DNA of 64,000 nucleotides from Oscillatoriophycideae cyanobacterium NC_groundwater_1537_Pr4_S-0.65um_50_18 (GTDB lineage Bacteria > Cyanobacteriota > Cyanobacteriia > Elainellales > Elainellaceae). The notes beneath the pieces are model-generated. The model made no database searches, was not told the origin of the DNA, and worked only from the letters and a program-made list of their open reading frames with translations. The position numbers were made by a program, and so were the translations under genes. Positions within the stretch are counted from its first letter, which is position 1, and the number at the start of each line of letters is the position of its first letter. Location of the stretch: the NCBI GenBank assembly GCA_016208305.1, contig JACQYI010000009.1, positions 778,604 to 842,603 on the forward strand. Reading direction: 5' to 3'. Of this stretch, positions 18,126-26,985 are shown one piece after another.

Positions 18126-18539
18126 ATGACATTAACAGTACGTGTAATTGCGCCAGACAAAACCGTTTGGGATTCTAGTGCTGAGGAAGTAATTCTGCCC
18201 AGCACAACGGGTCAGCTTGGCATCCTCACAGGCCACGCGCCCCTCTTGAGTGCGCTAGACATCGGCGTGATGCGGGTGCGCGACAGCAAAGAATGGGTTA
18301 CGATCGCGCTCATGGGCGGGTTTGCAGAAGTAGAAAATGATGAAGTAACGGTGCTGGTAAACGGTGCTGAGCGAGGCGCTAATATCGATCGCGAAGATGC
18401 CCGCAAAGCTTACAGCGAAGCTGAGACTCGGTTTAATCAGTCACGGGGTAGTAGCGATCGGCAAGAGCAGACCAAAGCAGAAAAGGCTCTGCGTCGTGCG
18501 CGTGCCCGTCTGCAAGCGGCAGGTGGCGTACAGCCCTAA
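18126..18539 (+). CDS. atpE: F1F0 ATP synthase subunit epsilon
   Basis: 137-residue epsilon subunit (atpC in E. coli naming). The N-terminal beta-sandwich contains [12 protein letters not shown], the conserved [21 protein letters not shown], and VALMGG-like [19 protein letters not shown]. The C-terminal helical hairpin (about 95-137) carries the charged [16 protein letters not shown] segment that regulates rotation. Complete and in the expected place after atpB. Ends before a clear terminator. Confidence 0.97.
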   Translation: MTLTVRVIAPDKTVWDSSAEEVILPSTTGQLGILTGHAPLLSALDIGVMRVRDSKEWVTIALMGGFAEVENDEVTVLVNGAERGANIDREDARKAYSEAETRFNQSRGSSDRQEQTKAEKALRRARARLQAAGGVQP

Positions 18540-18616
18540 AGGTCTAGCTACTGAGCGAAAATAGCATTGCTGATTTTATCTACAAGATTAGGCAATGCCG
18601 TGAAAATCAACCGCAG

Positions 18617-18642
18617 TGGGGCAGAATAATGCCCCATTTTTT
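18617..18642 (+). terminator. Intrinsic terminator of the atpB-atpE operon
   Basis: TGGGGCA (18617-18623), a 6-nt loop, TGCCCCA (18630-18636) and six T residues. It lies 78 bp after the atpE stop. Confidence 0.9.
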
Positions 18643-19149
18643 GTGCTTCATTTTTCAAAGAATTTTTGAGTCATCGCCTGAAAATATCTCAGTATGAGAA
18701 ATTTAGAGAAGGTATAAATTAGTTTATTCAAGAAGGCGATCTGGAAATCTGCTCTACTCAAGTTTGCTGCTGGCAAGCCATTCGCTTACGACTGGATAAG
18801 CGCTCTACAGGGCAAAATTTTCTTGAGAAACATGGCTGAAATAAAGTCGATCGCCTTAGCAACTCAAAAGCCTCAAATATCCCGCAATTCAGCTCTATCT
18901 GTATTTTTACAGTCGATCTGAACCTACTTTTTTGACGCCCTGACAGTGTTTCCACAGAAAATGGCCTGACTGTACAAAACTTTGGGCACCCGGTAAGAGG
19001 CTCAGCCGCAGACAGGTTTCCAAGGGCACCTTAATTCCGTATAAATACGAAATCCAAAAAATCTACGTCTAAATTTAGACAGAATCACTGACTGTTTTTA
19101 GGTAAAGAAAGCCAAATCTAACTATGCCAACCTCTTCTCAGGCATAGCT
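18643..19149. other. Intergenic region downstream of atpE
   Basis: About 500 bp with several stops in every frame and no convincing gene. A minus-strand frame at 18758-18955 has no ribosome binding site or recognisable content. The promoter of the CAP-domain gene must lie here. No repeat or RNA gene recognised. Confidence 0.4.
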
Positions 19150-19929
19150 ATGAAATCGGCAAGAGATCTTAAAACGGCAGCTAATCTGAGCTTAAATAGT
19201 GGCGATCGCCGCACTTACATAGGCCAACTCAAAGACGCTCAATCAGAACGGCTCTACCGGATTCGCTGCAAGCAGAGTGGTAGCCTCAATCTTTCTCTAA
19301 CCCATCTCCAGTCCAATGCCGACCTGACTCTGCTAAACAGTAAGGGTAAAGCTTTGAAGCGATCGGACAAAGCAGGGTCAGCTAAGGAAATGCTGAAACA
19401 GACCGTAAAGCAGGGCGTTTACTATGTTCGGGTATCGAGCCAGCAGGGCAAGACGCAATATCGATTGAACTTGGCCGTCGAAGCGGCTCAGTCCGACAAT
19501 CAGCCAGCAGCCACGGGCAATAGTGCTTTTGTCCAGCGTGTTGTTGACCTTACCAATGCCCAACGCACTCAAGCAGGGCTACAGCCGCTTAAATTCAACG
19601 CAAAACTTTCAGCCGCGGCCTACGCCCACAGCCGCGATATGGCCTTAAATGACTTCTTTAACCACACCGGGTCTGACGGTTCTAGAGCCGCAGACCGAAT
19701 TTTGACCGCAGGCTATAAATACTTAAACGCTGGAGAAAATATTGCGGCTGGCTATGCTACACCAGAAGCCGTTGTGGAAGGCTGGATGAATAGCCCCGGA
19801 CATCGGGCTAATATTCTGCATTCTAGAGTGAAAGAAATTGGAGTTGGGTTTTATTTCTTGCCCAATGATGTAGGTCAGGCACCCTATCAGTACTACTGGA
19901 CGCAAGACTTTGCAACTCCGGCGAGATAA
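19150..19929 (+). CDS. PPC-like plus CAP (SCP/PR1) domain protein
   Basis: 259 residues. The N-terminal part (about 8-115) resembles a bacterial pre-peptidase C-terminal (PPC) beta-sandwich: SLNLSLTHLQSNADLTLLNS and KQGVYYVRVSSQQGKTQYRL. The rest (125-259) is a CAP/SCP domain. It has VVDLTNAQRTQAGLQPL at the start, a putative metal-site His in YAHSRDMA and in FFNHTGSDGS, the GENIAAGYATPEAVVEGWMNS block and SPGHRANIL. CAP proteins are usually secreted; the function of bacterial ones is mostly unknown. No classical signal peptide is seen, as in the M23 protein at 54732, which opens with a similar PPC-like domain. Confidence 0.85.
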   Translation: MKSARDLKTAANLSLNSGDRRTYIGQLKDAQSERLYRIRCKQSGSLNLSLTHLQSNADLTLLNSKGKALKRSDKAGSAKEMLKQTVKQGVYYVRVSSQQGKTQYRLNLAVEAAQSDNQPAATGNSAFVQRVVDLTNAQRTQAGLQPLKFNAKLSAAAYAHSRDMALNDFFNHTGSDGSRAADRILTAGYKYLNAGENIAAGYATPEAVVEGWMNSPGHRANILHSRVKEIGVGFYFLPNDVGQAPYQYYWTQDFATPAR

Positions 19930-19970
19930 GGGCTGGTAGATCTTTATTTAAAACCGCTGCTGATTGGATT

Positions 19971-20018
19971 TATGAGATTTACTGCAAGAGGCGCGCGCCC
20001 CTCGCAATAAATCTCATA
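19971..20018. repeat. Imperfect palindrome downstream of the CAP gene
   Basis: TATGAGATTTA on the left pairs with TAAATCTCATA on the right, with an inner GCAAGAGG/CCTCGC arm and a GCGCGCGC centre. It lies between convergent genes and could act as a bidirectional terminator or be a palindromic interspersed repeat like those at 32604 and 39114. Confidence 0.6.
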
Positions 20019-20076
20019 GCCGGATGAAGCAATTCCTTGCCTTTGCCAAAAAATTTGTCAGGTCAAAGCATCTGCC

Positions 20077-21495
20077 TTAGAAATGGGCAACGATCGCCTC
20101 TGCAAATTCAGAGCATTTCAGCGGTTCTACGGGAGGCTCCATCATACGCGCCAGGTCATAAGTGACTTCTCCCTGAGAAATCGCCTTTCCTAGCCCCTGC
20201 TTAATCAAATCGGCTGCCTCTTGCCAGCCCATATATTCCAGCATCATCACGCCTGAGAGAATGACTGAGCCTGGATTGATCCGATCTAGCCCTGCATGCT
20301 TCGGAGCCGTCCCGTGGGTAGCCTCAAAAATCGCGCAAGCATCGCCAATGTTTGCCCCTGGCCCCATACCCAAACCACCAACGATCGCCGCTGCGGCATC
20401 AGATAAGTAGTCGCCATTGAGGTTCATGGTGGCTAAAATCGAATACTCATCGGGGCGCGTCTGGATTTGCTGAAAGATGCTGTCGGCAATGCGATCGTTG
20501 ACCATGATCTTCTCTTTCCACTGACCATTGCCGTGGGTGGCCCAAATTTCATCCAGCACCGTCTGCACTTCCTGGCAGACTTTCTCTTTCTTCTCTGCTG
20601 TCAGTGCGTCATAGCCCGGTTCAATCTGCCGAGCGTTATCTTCAATGCTGAGATCAGGATTCTTCTCTTTGTTGCCCAAAATCCAGGATTCCTGCTCAGT
20701 GACGCACTCCTGACGAAATTCGCTTTTGGCTAACTCATAGCCCCAGTCCCGAAAGGCACCCTCGGTGTATTTCATGATGTTGCCTTTGTGTACCAGCGTC
20801 ACCATTTGCTTTTGCTTGGGCAAGCGCAGGGCATGGCTAATGGCGCGGCGCACGAGTCGCTGAGAGCCTTTTTTGCTGATGGGCTTAATGCCAATACCCG
20901 AGTCAAGCGGAATCCGCTTCTTGCCATGTTCTGGGGTTGCCGGGATCAACTCTTCGTTGAGCAGCTTGATCAGGCGATCGCCCACTTCACTGCCTTGCTT
21001 CCATTCAATACCGAGGTAGATGTCTTCAGTATTCTCTCGATAGACAATAACGTCTAATTTTTCAGGAGTCTTGTGAGGAGAAGGGGTACCCGCGTAGTAT
21101 TTGCAAGGACGGATGCAGGCATACAGATCAAAAATTTGACGTAGCGCCACATTGAGCGATCGAATGCCGCCGCCGATTGGGGTGGTTAGCGGGCCTTTAA
21201 TCGCCACACCATATTCCCGAATAGCTGTCAGGGTGTCTTCTGGCAAATATTGATAGGTGCCGTAGATTTCACAAGCTTCGTCTCCAGCGTAAACTTTAAA
21301 CCAGGAAATCTGCCGTTTGCCGCCGTAAGCTTTTGCAACAGCGGCATCAAATACGCGCTGCGCAGCAGGCCAAATATCTACCCCTGTGCCATCTCCTCGA
21401 ATAAAGGGAATAATGGGATTATCTGGAACGTTTGGCTCGCCATTGCTAAAGGTGATTTGCGATCCGGCGGTTGGGGGAACAATCTTCTCGTACAT
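20077..21495 (-). CDS. icd: NADP-dependent isocitrate dehydrogenase
   Basis: Converts isocitrate to 2-oxoglutarate, the carbon skeleton for nitrogen assimilation in cyanobacteria. 472 residues from ATG 21495, which has AGGAG 8 bp upstream; the frame stays open further upstream but that extension (to 21633) lacks family sequence. Visible features: [18 protein letters not shown] at the N-terminus, the phosphate/substrate loop [32 protein letters not shown] [16 protein letters not shown], and the late [25 protein letters not shown] and [13 protein letters not shown]. It is divergent from the response regulator at 21705. Confidence 0.96.
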   Translation of the reverse strand: MYEKIVPPTAGSQITFSNGEPNVPDNPIIPFIRGDGTGVDIWPAAQRVFDAAVAKAYGGKRQISWFKVYAGDEACEIYGTYQYLPEDTLTAIREYGVAIKGPLTTPIGGGIRSLNVALRQIFDLYACIRPCKYYAGTPSPHKTPEKLDVIVYRENTEDIYLGIEWKQGSEVGDRLIKLLNEELIPATPEHGKKRIPLDSGIGIKPISKKGSQRLVRRAISHALRLPKQKQMVTLVHKGNIMKYTEGAFRDWGYELAKSEFRQECVTEQESWILGNKEKNPDLSIEDNARQIEPGYDALTAEKKEKVCQEVQTVLDEIWATHGNGQWKEKIMVNDRIADSIFQQIQTRPDEYSILATMNLNGDYLSDAAAAIVGGLGMGPGANIGDACAIFEATHGTAPKHAGLDRINPGSVILSGVMMLEYMGWQEAADLIKQGLGKAISQGEVTYDLARMMEPPVEPLKCSEFAEAIVAHF

Positions 21496-21704
21496 GCCAA
21501 CAACTCCTGATATTGCTAAGCGGTGCTGGGGTCTAAGTAAGATTAGCGGATTTCTCTCCAGGATGATACTTGTTGAGTCAGGATAGTACTTGTATTCAAT
21601 GAGCCAAATTGACTCATCAGTTGAGTGGATCAATAGGGTTAAGTGGATTAATAAGCAGGGTAGAGCTTTAGCCGAGTTTATATTTTTGAGGTTTGGGTGT
21701 CTGG

Positions 21705-22373
21705 ATGAAAAAGATTCTGATTGTCGATGACGACATCACATTAAGAACAGCCTTGATTCGCTATCTGCAAAATCGGGGCTATTCCGTCATTGATGCTGAC
21801 TCTGGGACGGCAGCCCTAAACGCCATTGAGCAAAATCCGCCTGATCTGATTGTGTCAGATGTGATGATGCCTCAAATGGATGGGCTAGAGTTCTGTCGTC
21901 GCTTGCGCGCCACGCGATCGGGTCAACTGATTCCGTTTATTTTTTTGTCAAGCCGTAGCGAAGTCGATGCCCGCATTCAAGGGCACCAGATGGGGGCAGA
22001 TGATTACCTGATCAAGCCCTTTGAGCCAAAAGAGCTAGTGGCCAAAATTGAGTCGCAGCTTGAGCGATCGCGCCGCATCCATTCTGAAATCATTCGCCTG
22101 ATGCAGCAGGTACCCGTAGCCCCTGAACCCGTCGCGCCGCTGCCCCTCTTGCCCTTGCCGCTGACCCCAGCCGAAGAAAAGGTGTTTTGGGAGGTAATTC
22201 AAGGGTTTACGAACAAACAGATTGGCGATCGCCTGTTTGTTAGCCCACGCACAGTGCAAACCCATCTCAGCAATATCCTCAGCAAGCTACAGCTAGAGAG
22301 CCGATCGCAGCTCATTCGCTATGCCTATGAGCGGGGCTATCGTCCCCCAATTGAACAAAAAGCTGAAGAATGA
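21705..22373 (+). CDS. NarL/LuxR-type response regulator (Rre1/Ycf29-like)
   Basis: About 222 residues. The receiver domain (1-120) has the acidic pair Asp9/Asp10, the phosphoacceptor Asp52 in [13 protein letters not shown], and Lys104 in LIKPF. A linker rich in Pro and Leu (about 128-150) leads to a LuxR helix-turn-helix ([22 protein letters not shown], then [17 protein letters not shown]). Start taken at ATG 21705 ([10 protein letters not shown]); a TTG 12 bp upstream is too close to the GAGG motif. The order receiver-LuxR with this HTH is like the Ycf29/Rre1 regulators of cyanobacteria and red algal plastids, but the exact orthology is not proven. gun4 follows 76 bp later in the same direction and may be co-transcribed. 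Confidence 0.88.
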   Translation: MKKILIVDDDITLRTALIRYLQNRGYSVIDADSGTAALNAIEQNPPDLIVSDVMMPQMDGLEFCRRLRATRSGQLIPFIFLSSRSEVDARIQGHQMGADDYLIKPFEPKELVAKIESQLERSRRIHSEIIRLMQQVPVAPEPVAPLPLLPLPLTPAEEKVFWEVIQGFTNKQIGDRLFVSPRTVQTHLSNILSKLQLESRSQLIRYAYERGYRPPIEQKAEE

Positions 22374-22449
22374 AAGGCGAGATTGTACCGCTTCCGTATA
22401 CAGTGAGAGGTGAGCTACTCTCAAATTCGCGCCGCACCGTTTTTGATCC

Positions 22450-23226
22450 ATGCCCGACCTGCAACAATCCAATCTTAGCGCTTCTAATTCTGGCGCAGCC
22501 CCAGGTAATCTTTCAGAATCTGATATTTCAGACTCCACTGTTTCAGACTACATGACCGATTTGCTCAACCGTCTTAAGTCTGAATCTGCTAAAACTCAGC
22601 TCCAGCTAATTCAGGAGTTGGAGAAGTCGGGAGAGCCTGGACTAAAGACTCTAATGAGTTTTTTGAGCGATCGCCGCTCAGCTTCTCCCACCCCGATAGA
22701 GGGCAAAGTCTATCAAATCTTGCTGGCCTCCAATCAGCCAGGATACGAGGAGTTTCTGCAAACCCAGTTTCCTCAAGGGTTAGTCTCTGGACAGTCAGAG
22801 CAGGGCGTAGACTATAGCGGTTTGCAGAGGCTCTTGGCGCGCCAAGAGTTTGAGGCCGCCGATCGCCTGACTCTAGAAAAAATGTGCGAACTGGCGGGTA
22901 CAGCCTCCCTACAGCGTAAATGGCTGTACTTTACAGATGTGAAAGATCTGCCGATCGTGGATATGCAAACGATCAACACCCTCTGGCAAGTTTACTCAGA
23001 GGGCAAGTTTGGCTTTTCGGTGCAGCGAGAGCTGTGGCTGGGCACAGGCAAAAACTGGGAGTCGCTGTGGGTAATTATTGGCTGGAAGTCTGGAAACGCC
23101 TGGACGCGCTATCCGCAAGAGTTTACCTGGGATCTGACCGCACCTAGAGGCCATTTGCCGCTTTCCAACCAGTTGCGAGGGGTGCGGGTGATGGCGTCGC
23201 TTTTAACTCACCCAGCCTGGGGTTAA
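22450..23226 (+). CDS. gun4: GUN4 tetrapyrrole-binding protein
   Basis: 258 residues. An N-terminal helical repeat-like domain (about 35-115) precedes the GUN4 core: LQRLLARQEFEAADRLTLEKM, the WLYFTDVKDLPIVDMQTINTLW segment, then LYSEGKFGFSVQ-like VYSEGKFGFSVQRELW and PRGHLPLSNQLRGVRVMASLL. GUN4 binds protoporphyrin IX and Mg-protoporphyrin and stimulates Mg-chelatase in chlorophyll synthesis. Helical domain plus core at about this length matches the true cyanobacterial Gun4 rather than the many kinase-GUN4 fusions. Its stop overlaps the convergent flavoprotein gene by 4 bp. Confidence 0.93.
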   Translation: MPDLQQSNLSASNSGAAPGNLSESDISDSTVSDYMTDLLNRLKSESAKTQLQLIQELEKSGEPGLKTLMSFLSDRRSASPTPIEGKVYQILLASNQPGYEEFLQTQFPQGLVSGQSEQGVDYSGLQRLLARQEFEAADRLTLEKMCELAGTASLQRKWLYFTDVKDLPIVDMQTINTLWQVYSEGKFGFSVQRELWLGTGKNWESLWVIIGWKSGNAWTRYPQEFTWDLTAPRGHLPLSNQLRGVRVMASLLTHPAWG

Positions 23227-24473
23227 GGCTCGTCAGGTTTGCCGATCGCCTGTCCCGCTAGCCAGCCCGTCGTCCAGGCACTCTGAAAGTTAAAGCCCCC
23301 TGTCACCCCGTCGATATCTAAAATCTCTCCGGCCAAATACAGCCCCGGACAGCAGCGGCTCTGCATCGTTTTGAAGTCTACCTCTTTGAGATTGACGCCG
23401 CCACAGGTGACAAATTCATCTTTGAAAACGCCTTTGCCCTGAACCTGATAAATCCCCTGAGTTAATTCCTGAATTAGGGCATTCATGGCCGCCTTAGACA
23501 GATCGGCCCAGCGGCTTTCGCTAGAGAGATGGACGCGATCGCACAAGTACTGCCATAGCCTGCGAGGTAGAGCCACAGGCGGATGGGCAGCGATCGTCTT
23601 TTTGGCCTGGGCTAATTTTTGGTTTTGCAGCAGCGATCGCACCTGATCGACCGACTGTTGCGGCAGCCAGTTAACTTGTAGCTTGGCACGATACTGACTG
23701 TCATGCAGCGCCCTGGCTCCCCAGGCGGAGAGTTTGAGCACTGCGGGGCCACTCATACCCCAATGGGTGATCAGTAAGGCTCCCGTCTGCTCTAAGGGCT
23801 TTTGGTCGGGCAGTAGCAGCTTGACTTGAGCCAGATCGACGGAGACACCTGCGAGATCTCGCAGCTCAGGATCAGCAATATTAAAGGTAAACAGCGAAGG
23901 AACCGGGAGCGAGATCGTATGGCCTAGCTGCTGGACGATCTGATAGCCTTGAGGACTGCTGCCTGTGGCCAACAGGAGGCGATCGCCGCTCAGCCGCTCT
24001 CCCGACTTTAACTCCAGCTCAAATTGGGCATCTGCATGGGTCACGCCCACCACAGAGGCTGTGGTTCGGATCTCGATTCCCGCATAGCGTGCGGCCTGCA
24101 TCAGGCAATTGACAATCGTTTCTGAATCATCGCTGATGGGAAACATGCGGCCATCTGCTTCTGTTTTAAGCTTGACGCCTTGTTGGGCATACCAGGCGAC
24201 TGTATCTTGTGGCTGAAAGCGGCTAAAGGCTCCTCGCAAGGCTTTGCCACCCCTCGGATAGTGCTGACTCAATAGAGCAGGGTCAAAACAAGCATGGGTG
24301 ACGTTGCAACGCCCACCGCCCGAAATCCGGACTTTGGCGAGGGACTGCCGTCCGGCTTCTAGCAAAGTCACCTGCGCTTGAGGATGAGCCGTGGCACAGG
24401 CGATCGCGCCAAAGAAGCCCGCTGCGCCACCGCCCACGACCATGACCCGCACCGATGACTCTTGAGTAGGCAT
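23223..24473 (-). CDS. NAD(P)/FAD-dependent oxidoreductase, YhiN/HI0933 family
   Basis: 416 residues. The N-terminal Rossmann motif VMVVGGGAAGFFGAI binds FAD. RISGGGRCNVTHAC and GRMFPISDDSETIVNCL are hallmarks of the HI0933/YhiN (BaiN-like) flavoproteins, and the C-terminal GGVNLKEVDFKTMQS plus GLYLAGEILDIDGVTGGFNFQSAWTTG block closes the FAD site. Enzymes of this family have been linked to aminoacetone oxidation or bile-acid reduction, but for the cyanobacterial branch the substrate is unknown. The gene overlaps gun4 tail to tail. Confidence 0.9.
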   Translation of the reverse strand: MPTQESSVRVMVVGGGAAGFFGAIACATAHPQAQVTLLEAGRQSLAKVRISGGGRCNVTHACFDPALLSQHYPRGGKALRGAFSRFQPQDTVAWYAQQGVKLKTEADGRMFPISDDSETIVNCLMQAARYAGIEIRTTASVVGVTHADAQFELELKSGERLSGDRLLLATGSSPQGYQIVQQLGHTISLPVPSLFTFNIADPELRDLAGVSVDLAQVKLLLPDQKPLEQTGALLITHWGMSGPAVLKLSAWGARALHDSQYRAKLQVNWLPQQSVDQVRSLLQNQKLAQAKKTIAAHPPVALPRRLWQYLCDRVHLSSESRWADLSKAAMNALIQELTQGIYQVQGKGVFKDEFVTCGGVNLKEVDFKTMQSRCCPGLYLAGEILDIDGVTGGFNFQSAWTTGWLAGQAIGKPDEP

Positions 24474-24644
24474 ACTTCATAACGATCGCGACAAGATTGC
24501 TGTATCATCTCACTGGAGTTAACAAATTTGAAACGCGATCGTGACGATTCTGAGGGCATCTTCGGGAATACTGGGTTCAACGCCATAGTCTCTAGTCCTA
24601 GTCGTTAGTTCCTACCGTCCGCCAAGATTCAGGAAGAATTGAGC

Positions 24645-25019
24645 ATGTCTCTTGAGAAACTGCAACCTGCAAACCCCCGTGATGTTGGCGTTTACGCCCC
24701 CTATTATCAGGGTCGCAAAAAAAGCGCTCTGCCTTTAGCCATTAGCCTGTATCAGACAGGAAATCTGGAGGGGCTGCGTAAAATTGAGGGCGGCGAAAGT
24801 ATTCCTTTTGTGGCAAGTTGGAATGTTTCGACTTTGCCCTCTGAGCTGACTCGCTGCCGCCTGCAATTTGATGGCAGCGCTGATTTAAGCTACGAGCTGA
24901 TGCTGCCAAACTTTGAATTTGTAGATTTTTTGATTGAGGTGCTGTTTACGTTCAAAGGCACCCGGATCGCCGATTTTTCTCAGGGTTTCTATCGCAAACT
25001 GTTGCGCTTAGACGACTAG
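24645..25019 (+). CDS. Conserved hypothetical protein, 124 residues
   Basis: Begins MSLEKLQPANPRDVGVYAPY at ATG 24645; an AGGAAG motif about 10 bp upstream supports this start over a TTG two codons earlier. No signal peptide or membrane segment. The C-terminal half (LSYELMLPNFEFVDFLIEVL to FYRKLLRLDD) looks like an alpha/beta fold with a conserved aromatic end. I do not recognise a characterised family. Stand-alone gene followed by a repeat-rich region. Confidence 0.7.
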   Translation: MSLEKLQPANPRDVGVYAPYYQGRKKSALPLAISLYQTGNLEGLRKIEGGESIPFVASWNVSTLPSELTRCRLQFDGSADLSYELMLPNFEFVDFLIEVLFTFKGTRIADFSQGFYRKLLRLDD

Positions 25020-25120
25020 CAGATCTGGACGATGAGCAAATTAGCCCTCGCTTTAATCTTTGTGACCGCCTTGATCTTTGTGACATAGCCGTAGCCATTG
25101 CTTTTCGGGCAGAGCTATTG

Positions 25121-25332
25121 AGAGGATGTTTGAAAAGTCCAACTAGGGGTAGCGAAACGTTTCAGATCCCCTTAAATCCCCGCGCTATCGCGTCGCTGCG
25201 CTAGAAAAAAGGGGGACTTTGAATTCATTTCCCCCCTTTTTCTAGACGCGAAGCGGCTTCCCGCAGGGTAAGGGGGCAGGGGAGATCAACAGGTGCCTAA
25301 AATCACAGCCGACCACTTTTTAAACATCCTCT
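25121..25332. repeat. 212-bp element with 18-bp terminal inverted repeats (MITE-like)
   Basis: AGAGGATGTTTGAAAAGT at 25121-25138 is matched at 17 of 18 positions by the reverse complement of ACTTTTTAAACATCCTCT at 25315-25332. Inside are nested palindromes: CTAGAAAAAAGGGGGA pairing with CCCCCCTTTTTCTAG, and GATCCCCTT with AGGGGAGATC. No coding capacity. A related sequence, with the same GGGGGACTTTGAA core and ACTTTTCAAACATCCTAT end, lies after pilT at 40970-41080. Confidence 0.65.
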
Positions 25333-25392
25333 GAGAACAGAGCCATTTTTGCGGCCACGCTTGTCTCTGTCTTAACACTTGTAACTATAGCC

Positions 25393-25435
25393 ATGAAAAA
25401 ACGGTTGGAGACAACACCTCCAGCCGTTTTTTCAT
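25393..25435. terminator. Bidirectional intrinsic terminator
   Basis: ATGAAAAAACGGTTGGAG pairs with CTCCAGCCGTTTTTTCAT (one G-T pair), with a short loop and A/T runs on both sides. It can end the minus-strand chorismate mutase gene and any plus-strand transcript coming through the repeat element. Confidence 0.85.
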
Positions 25436-25516
25436 AGAAATTTTTGATTGAGTGAACCTTTTATGAGAATTGTGGCGCGCGCCACGACTCTGCTCAAAAC
25501 AGGCAGCCTTCAAAAA

Positions 25517-25903
25517 CTAATCTCTTATGCCTACCATGCTCCAATCGGGGCGAAGGTGCTTGGCTTGACGCAGATAGGAGTGGTGAATGCGCGTGGCAGG
25601 TTCAGGCATGTTGATGTGGATGAGGCAACGGATGCAGCGTTCCAGGCTTCCTTCTACATACATCTGCTGTACATCCAGAAGGGCAACATTTTGCCAGTGG
25701 GTTCTTTCGCGGGCGATCGCAGCAGGATAAACGGCATCTAAATCGCGGGTGGCAGAGAAAGTGACGCTAACAATATCGTCGGGATCAATCGGATTGCGTT
25801 CTTCCAACTCATTCAACAGCTCGGTGACAGCTTCTCGAATGGCCTCTACTGTATTGTCTGAGGCCGTTGTTGCCCCACGAATTGCCCGCACTTTCCAGCC
25901 CAC
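25517..25903 (-). CDS. aroH: Chorismate mutase, AroH class
   Basis: Converts chorismate to prephenate on the way to Phe and Tyr. About 128 residues, the standard size of the AroH (trimeric, pseudo-barrel) class. Conserved parts: VRAIRGATTASDNT at the N-terminus, VSVTFSATRDLDAVYPAAIAR in the middle, and PEPATRIHHSYLRQAKHLRPD at the end. Start: GTG at 25903 has GGAGG 8 bp upstream, whereas a TTG two codons earlier sits too close to it, so GTG is preferred. It is followed by a terminator at 25393-25435. SppA lies upstream on the same strand, but the 108-bp gap need not mean an operon. Confidence 0.92.
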   Translation of the reverse strand: MGWKVRAIRGATTASDNTVEAIREAVTELLNELEERNPIDPDDIVSVTFSATRDLDAVYPAAIARERTHWQNVALLDVQQMYVEGSLERCIRCLIHINMPEPATRIHHSYLRQAKHLRPDWSMVGIRD

Positions 25904-26011
25904 GTTCAAGTCCTCCAGAGATTTTATAGAGAATGCCCATCTGCATCTTACCCACTCTCGCGCCTAGACCTGCATTAAAGGGGCGCTATCACGGATGATA
26001 GGGAGTCAAGA

Positions 26012-26833
26012 TCAGGGGCGATACATCCACAACGGTAGCCCATTGGTTGACAATTCAAACTCTAGCCAGTCTGTTCCGGCGGCAATTTTTGAGCTAATCT
26101 GTCCACGTCCGGGCAAAAATCGAGTCCAGCCGCCTTTCTTTTCGCCCAGGGTGCAGCATTGGGTTTTTTCGGGATCAAGCCCTGCCAGCTCTGCCGCCCA
26201 TCGCCGCGCCTCCTCCTCAGTGCCCAGGCGATCGACCAAGCCTAGCTCCATAGCCTGCTGTCCGGTAAAGATACGGCCATCGGCAAAGCTTTTGACTGTT
26301 TCTACCGCCAGGTTTCTGCCCTCGGCTACGGCTTGAACAAATTGCTCATAGCTGCTGTCGATCAGGTCTTGCAAAATTGTTTGCTCAGGCTCAGTCAGCT
26401 GGCGATCGAAGGCCAAAATATCTTTGTAAGGGCCAGATTTGATCACCTTAAACGAAACGCCAATTTTGTCGAGCAATTGCTCTAAGTTATTGCCCCGCAA
26501 AATAACGCCAATGCTGCCCGTAATGGTGCCGGGATTGGCCATGATGTGGGTGGCTCCCATGCCGATATAGACCCCACCCGATGCGGAAATATTACCGTAG
26601 CTGGCGACAATCTTGATTTTTTCGCGCAGCCGCTTCAGAGCGCTGTAGATTTCTTGGGAGTCGCCCACGGTGCCGCCAGGACTGTCAATTCGCAGCAGCA
26701 GCACCGGAAATTTTCTCTCTTCTATCGTTTTGAGGGCTTCTAGCACCTGCTTGCGGGTAGAGCCAGCGATCGCTCCTGTGACTTCAATCCGGGCTATCTG
26801 TTTGCGAAACCGAGGCTTAAAAGGCCAAATCAT
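26012..26833 (-). CDS. sppA: Signal peptide peptidase SppA, short form
   Basis: 273 residues, S49 serine protease family. The catalytic Ser85 lies in NISASGGVYIG and the Lys137 general base in KSGPYKDIL, as in the Ser-Lys dyad of bacterial SppA. IDSPGGTVGDSQEIY and NPGTITGSIGVI are further family blocks. The short form has one protease domain rather than two. No clear N-terminal membrane anchor (the sequence starts MIWPFKPRFRKQ), so it could be peripheral. In cyanobacteria SppA proteins have been linked to cleavage of signal peptides and to thylakoid/phycobilisome turnover; the role of this one is not determined here. Confidence 0.93.
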   Translation of the reverse strand: MIWPFKPRFRKQIARIEVTGAIAGSTRKQVLEALKTIEERKFPVLLLRIDSPGGTVGDSQEIYSALKRLREKIKIVASYGNISASGGVYIGMGATHIMANPGTITGSIGVILRGNNLEQLLDKIGVSFKVIKSGPYKDILAFDRQLTEPEQTILQDLIDSSYEQFVQAVAEGRNLAVETVKSFADGRIFTGQQAMELGLVDRLGTEEEARRWAAELAGLDPEKTQCCTLGEKKGGWTRFLPGRGQISSKIAAGTDWLEFELSTNGLPLWMYRP

Positions 26834-26985
26834 GCGCTGTCGTAATCCATAATGCGTTCTCTAGGTAATCTAACTTACTTAGGATTGCAAACAAATTAAC
26901 TTCGAGAATCTTTTGTAGCAAAAGCAGCTCTGCTGCCTCGCTAACCACAATTCTCGGTTTGGGACATTTTTGGCGAGAATAGGCT

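Noticed and set aside
25448..25741. Plus-strand frame over the chorismate mutase gene
   Set aside because: Antisense shadow of a certain AroH gene.
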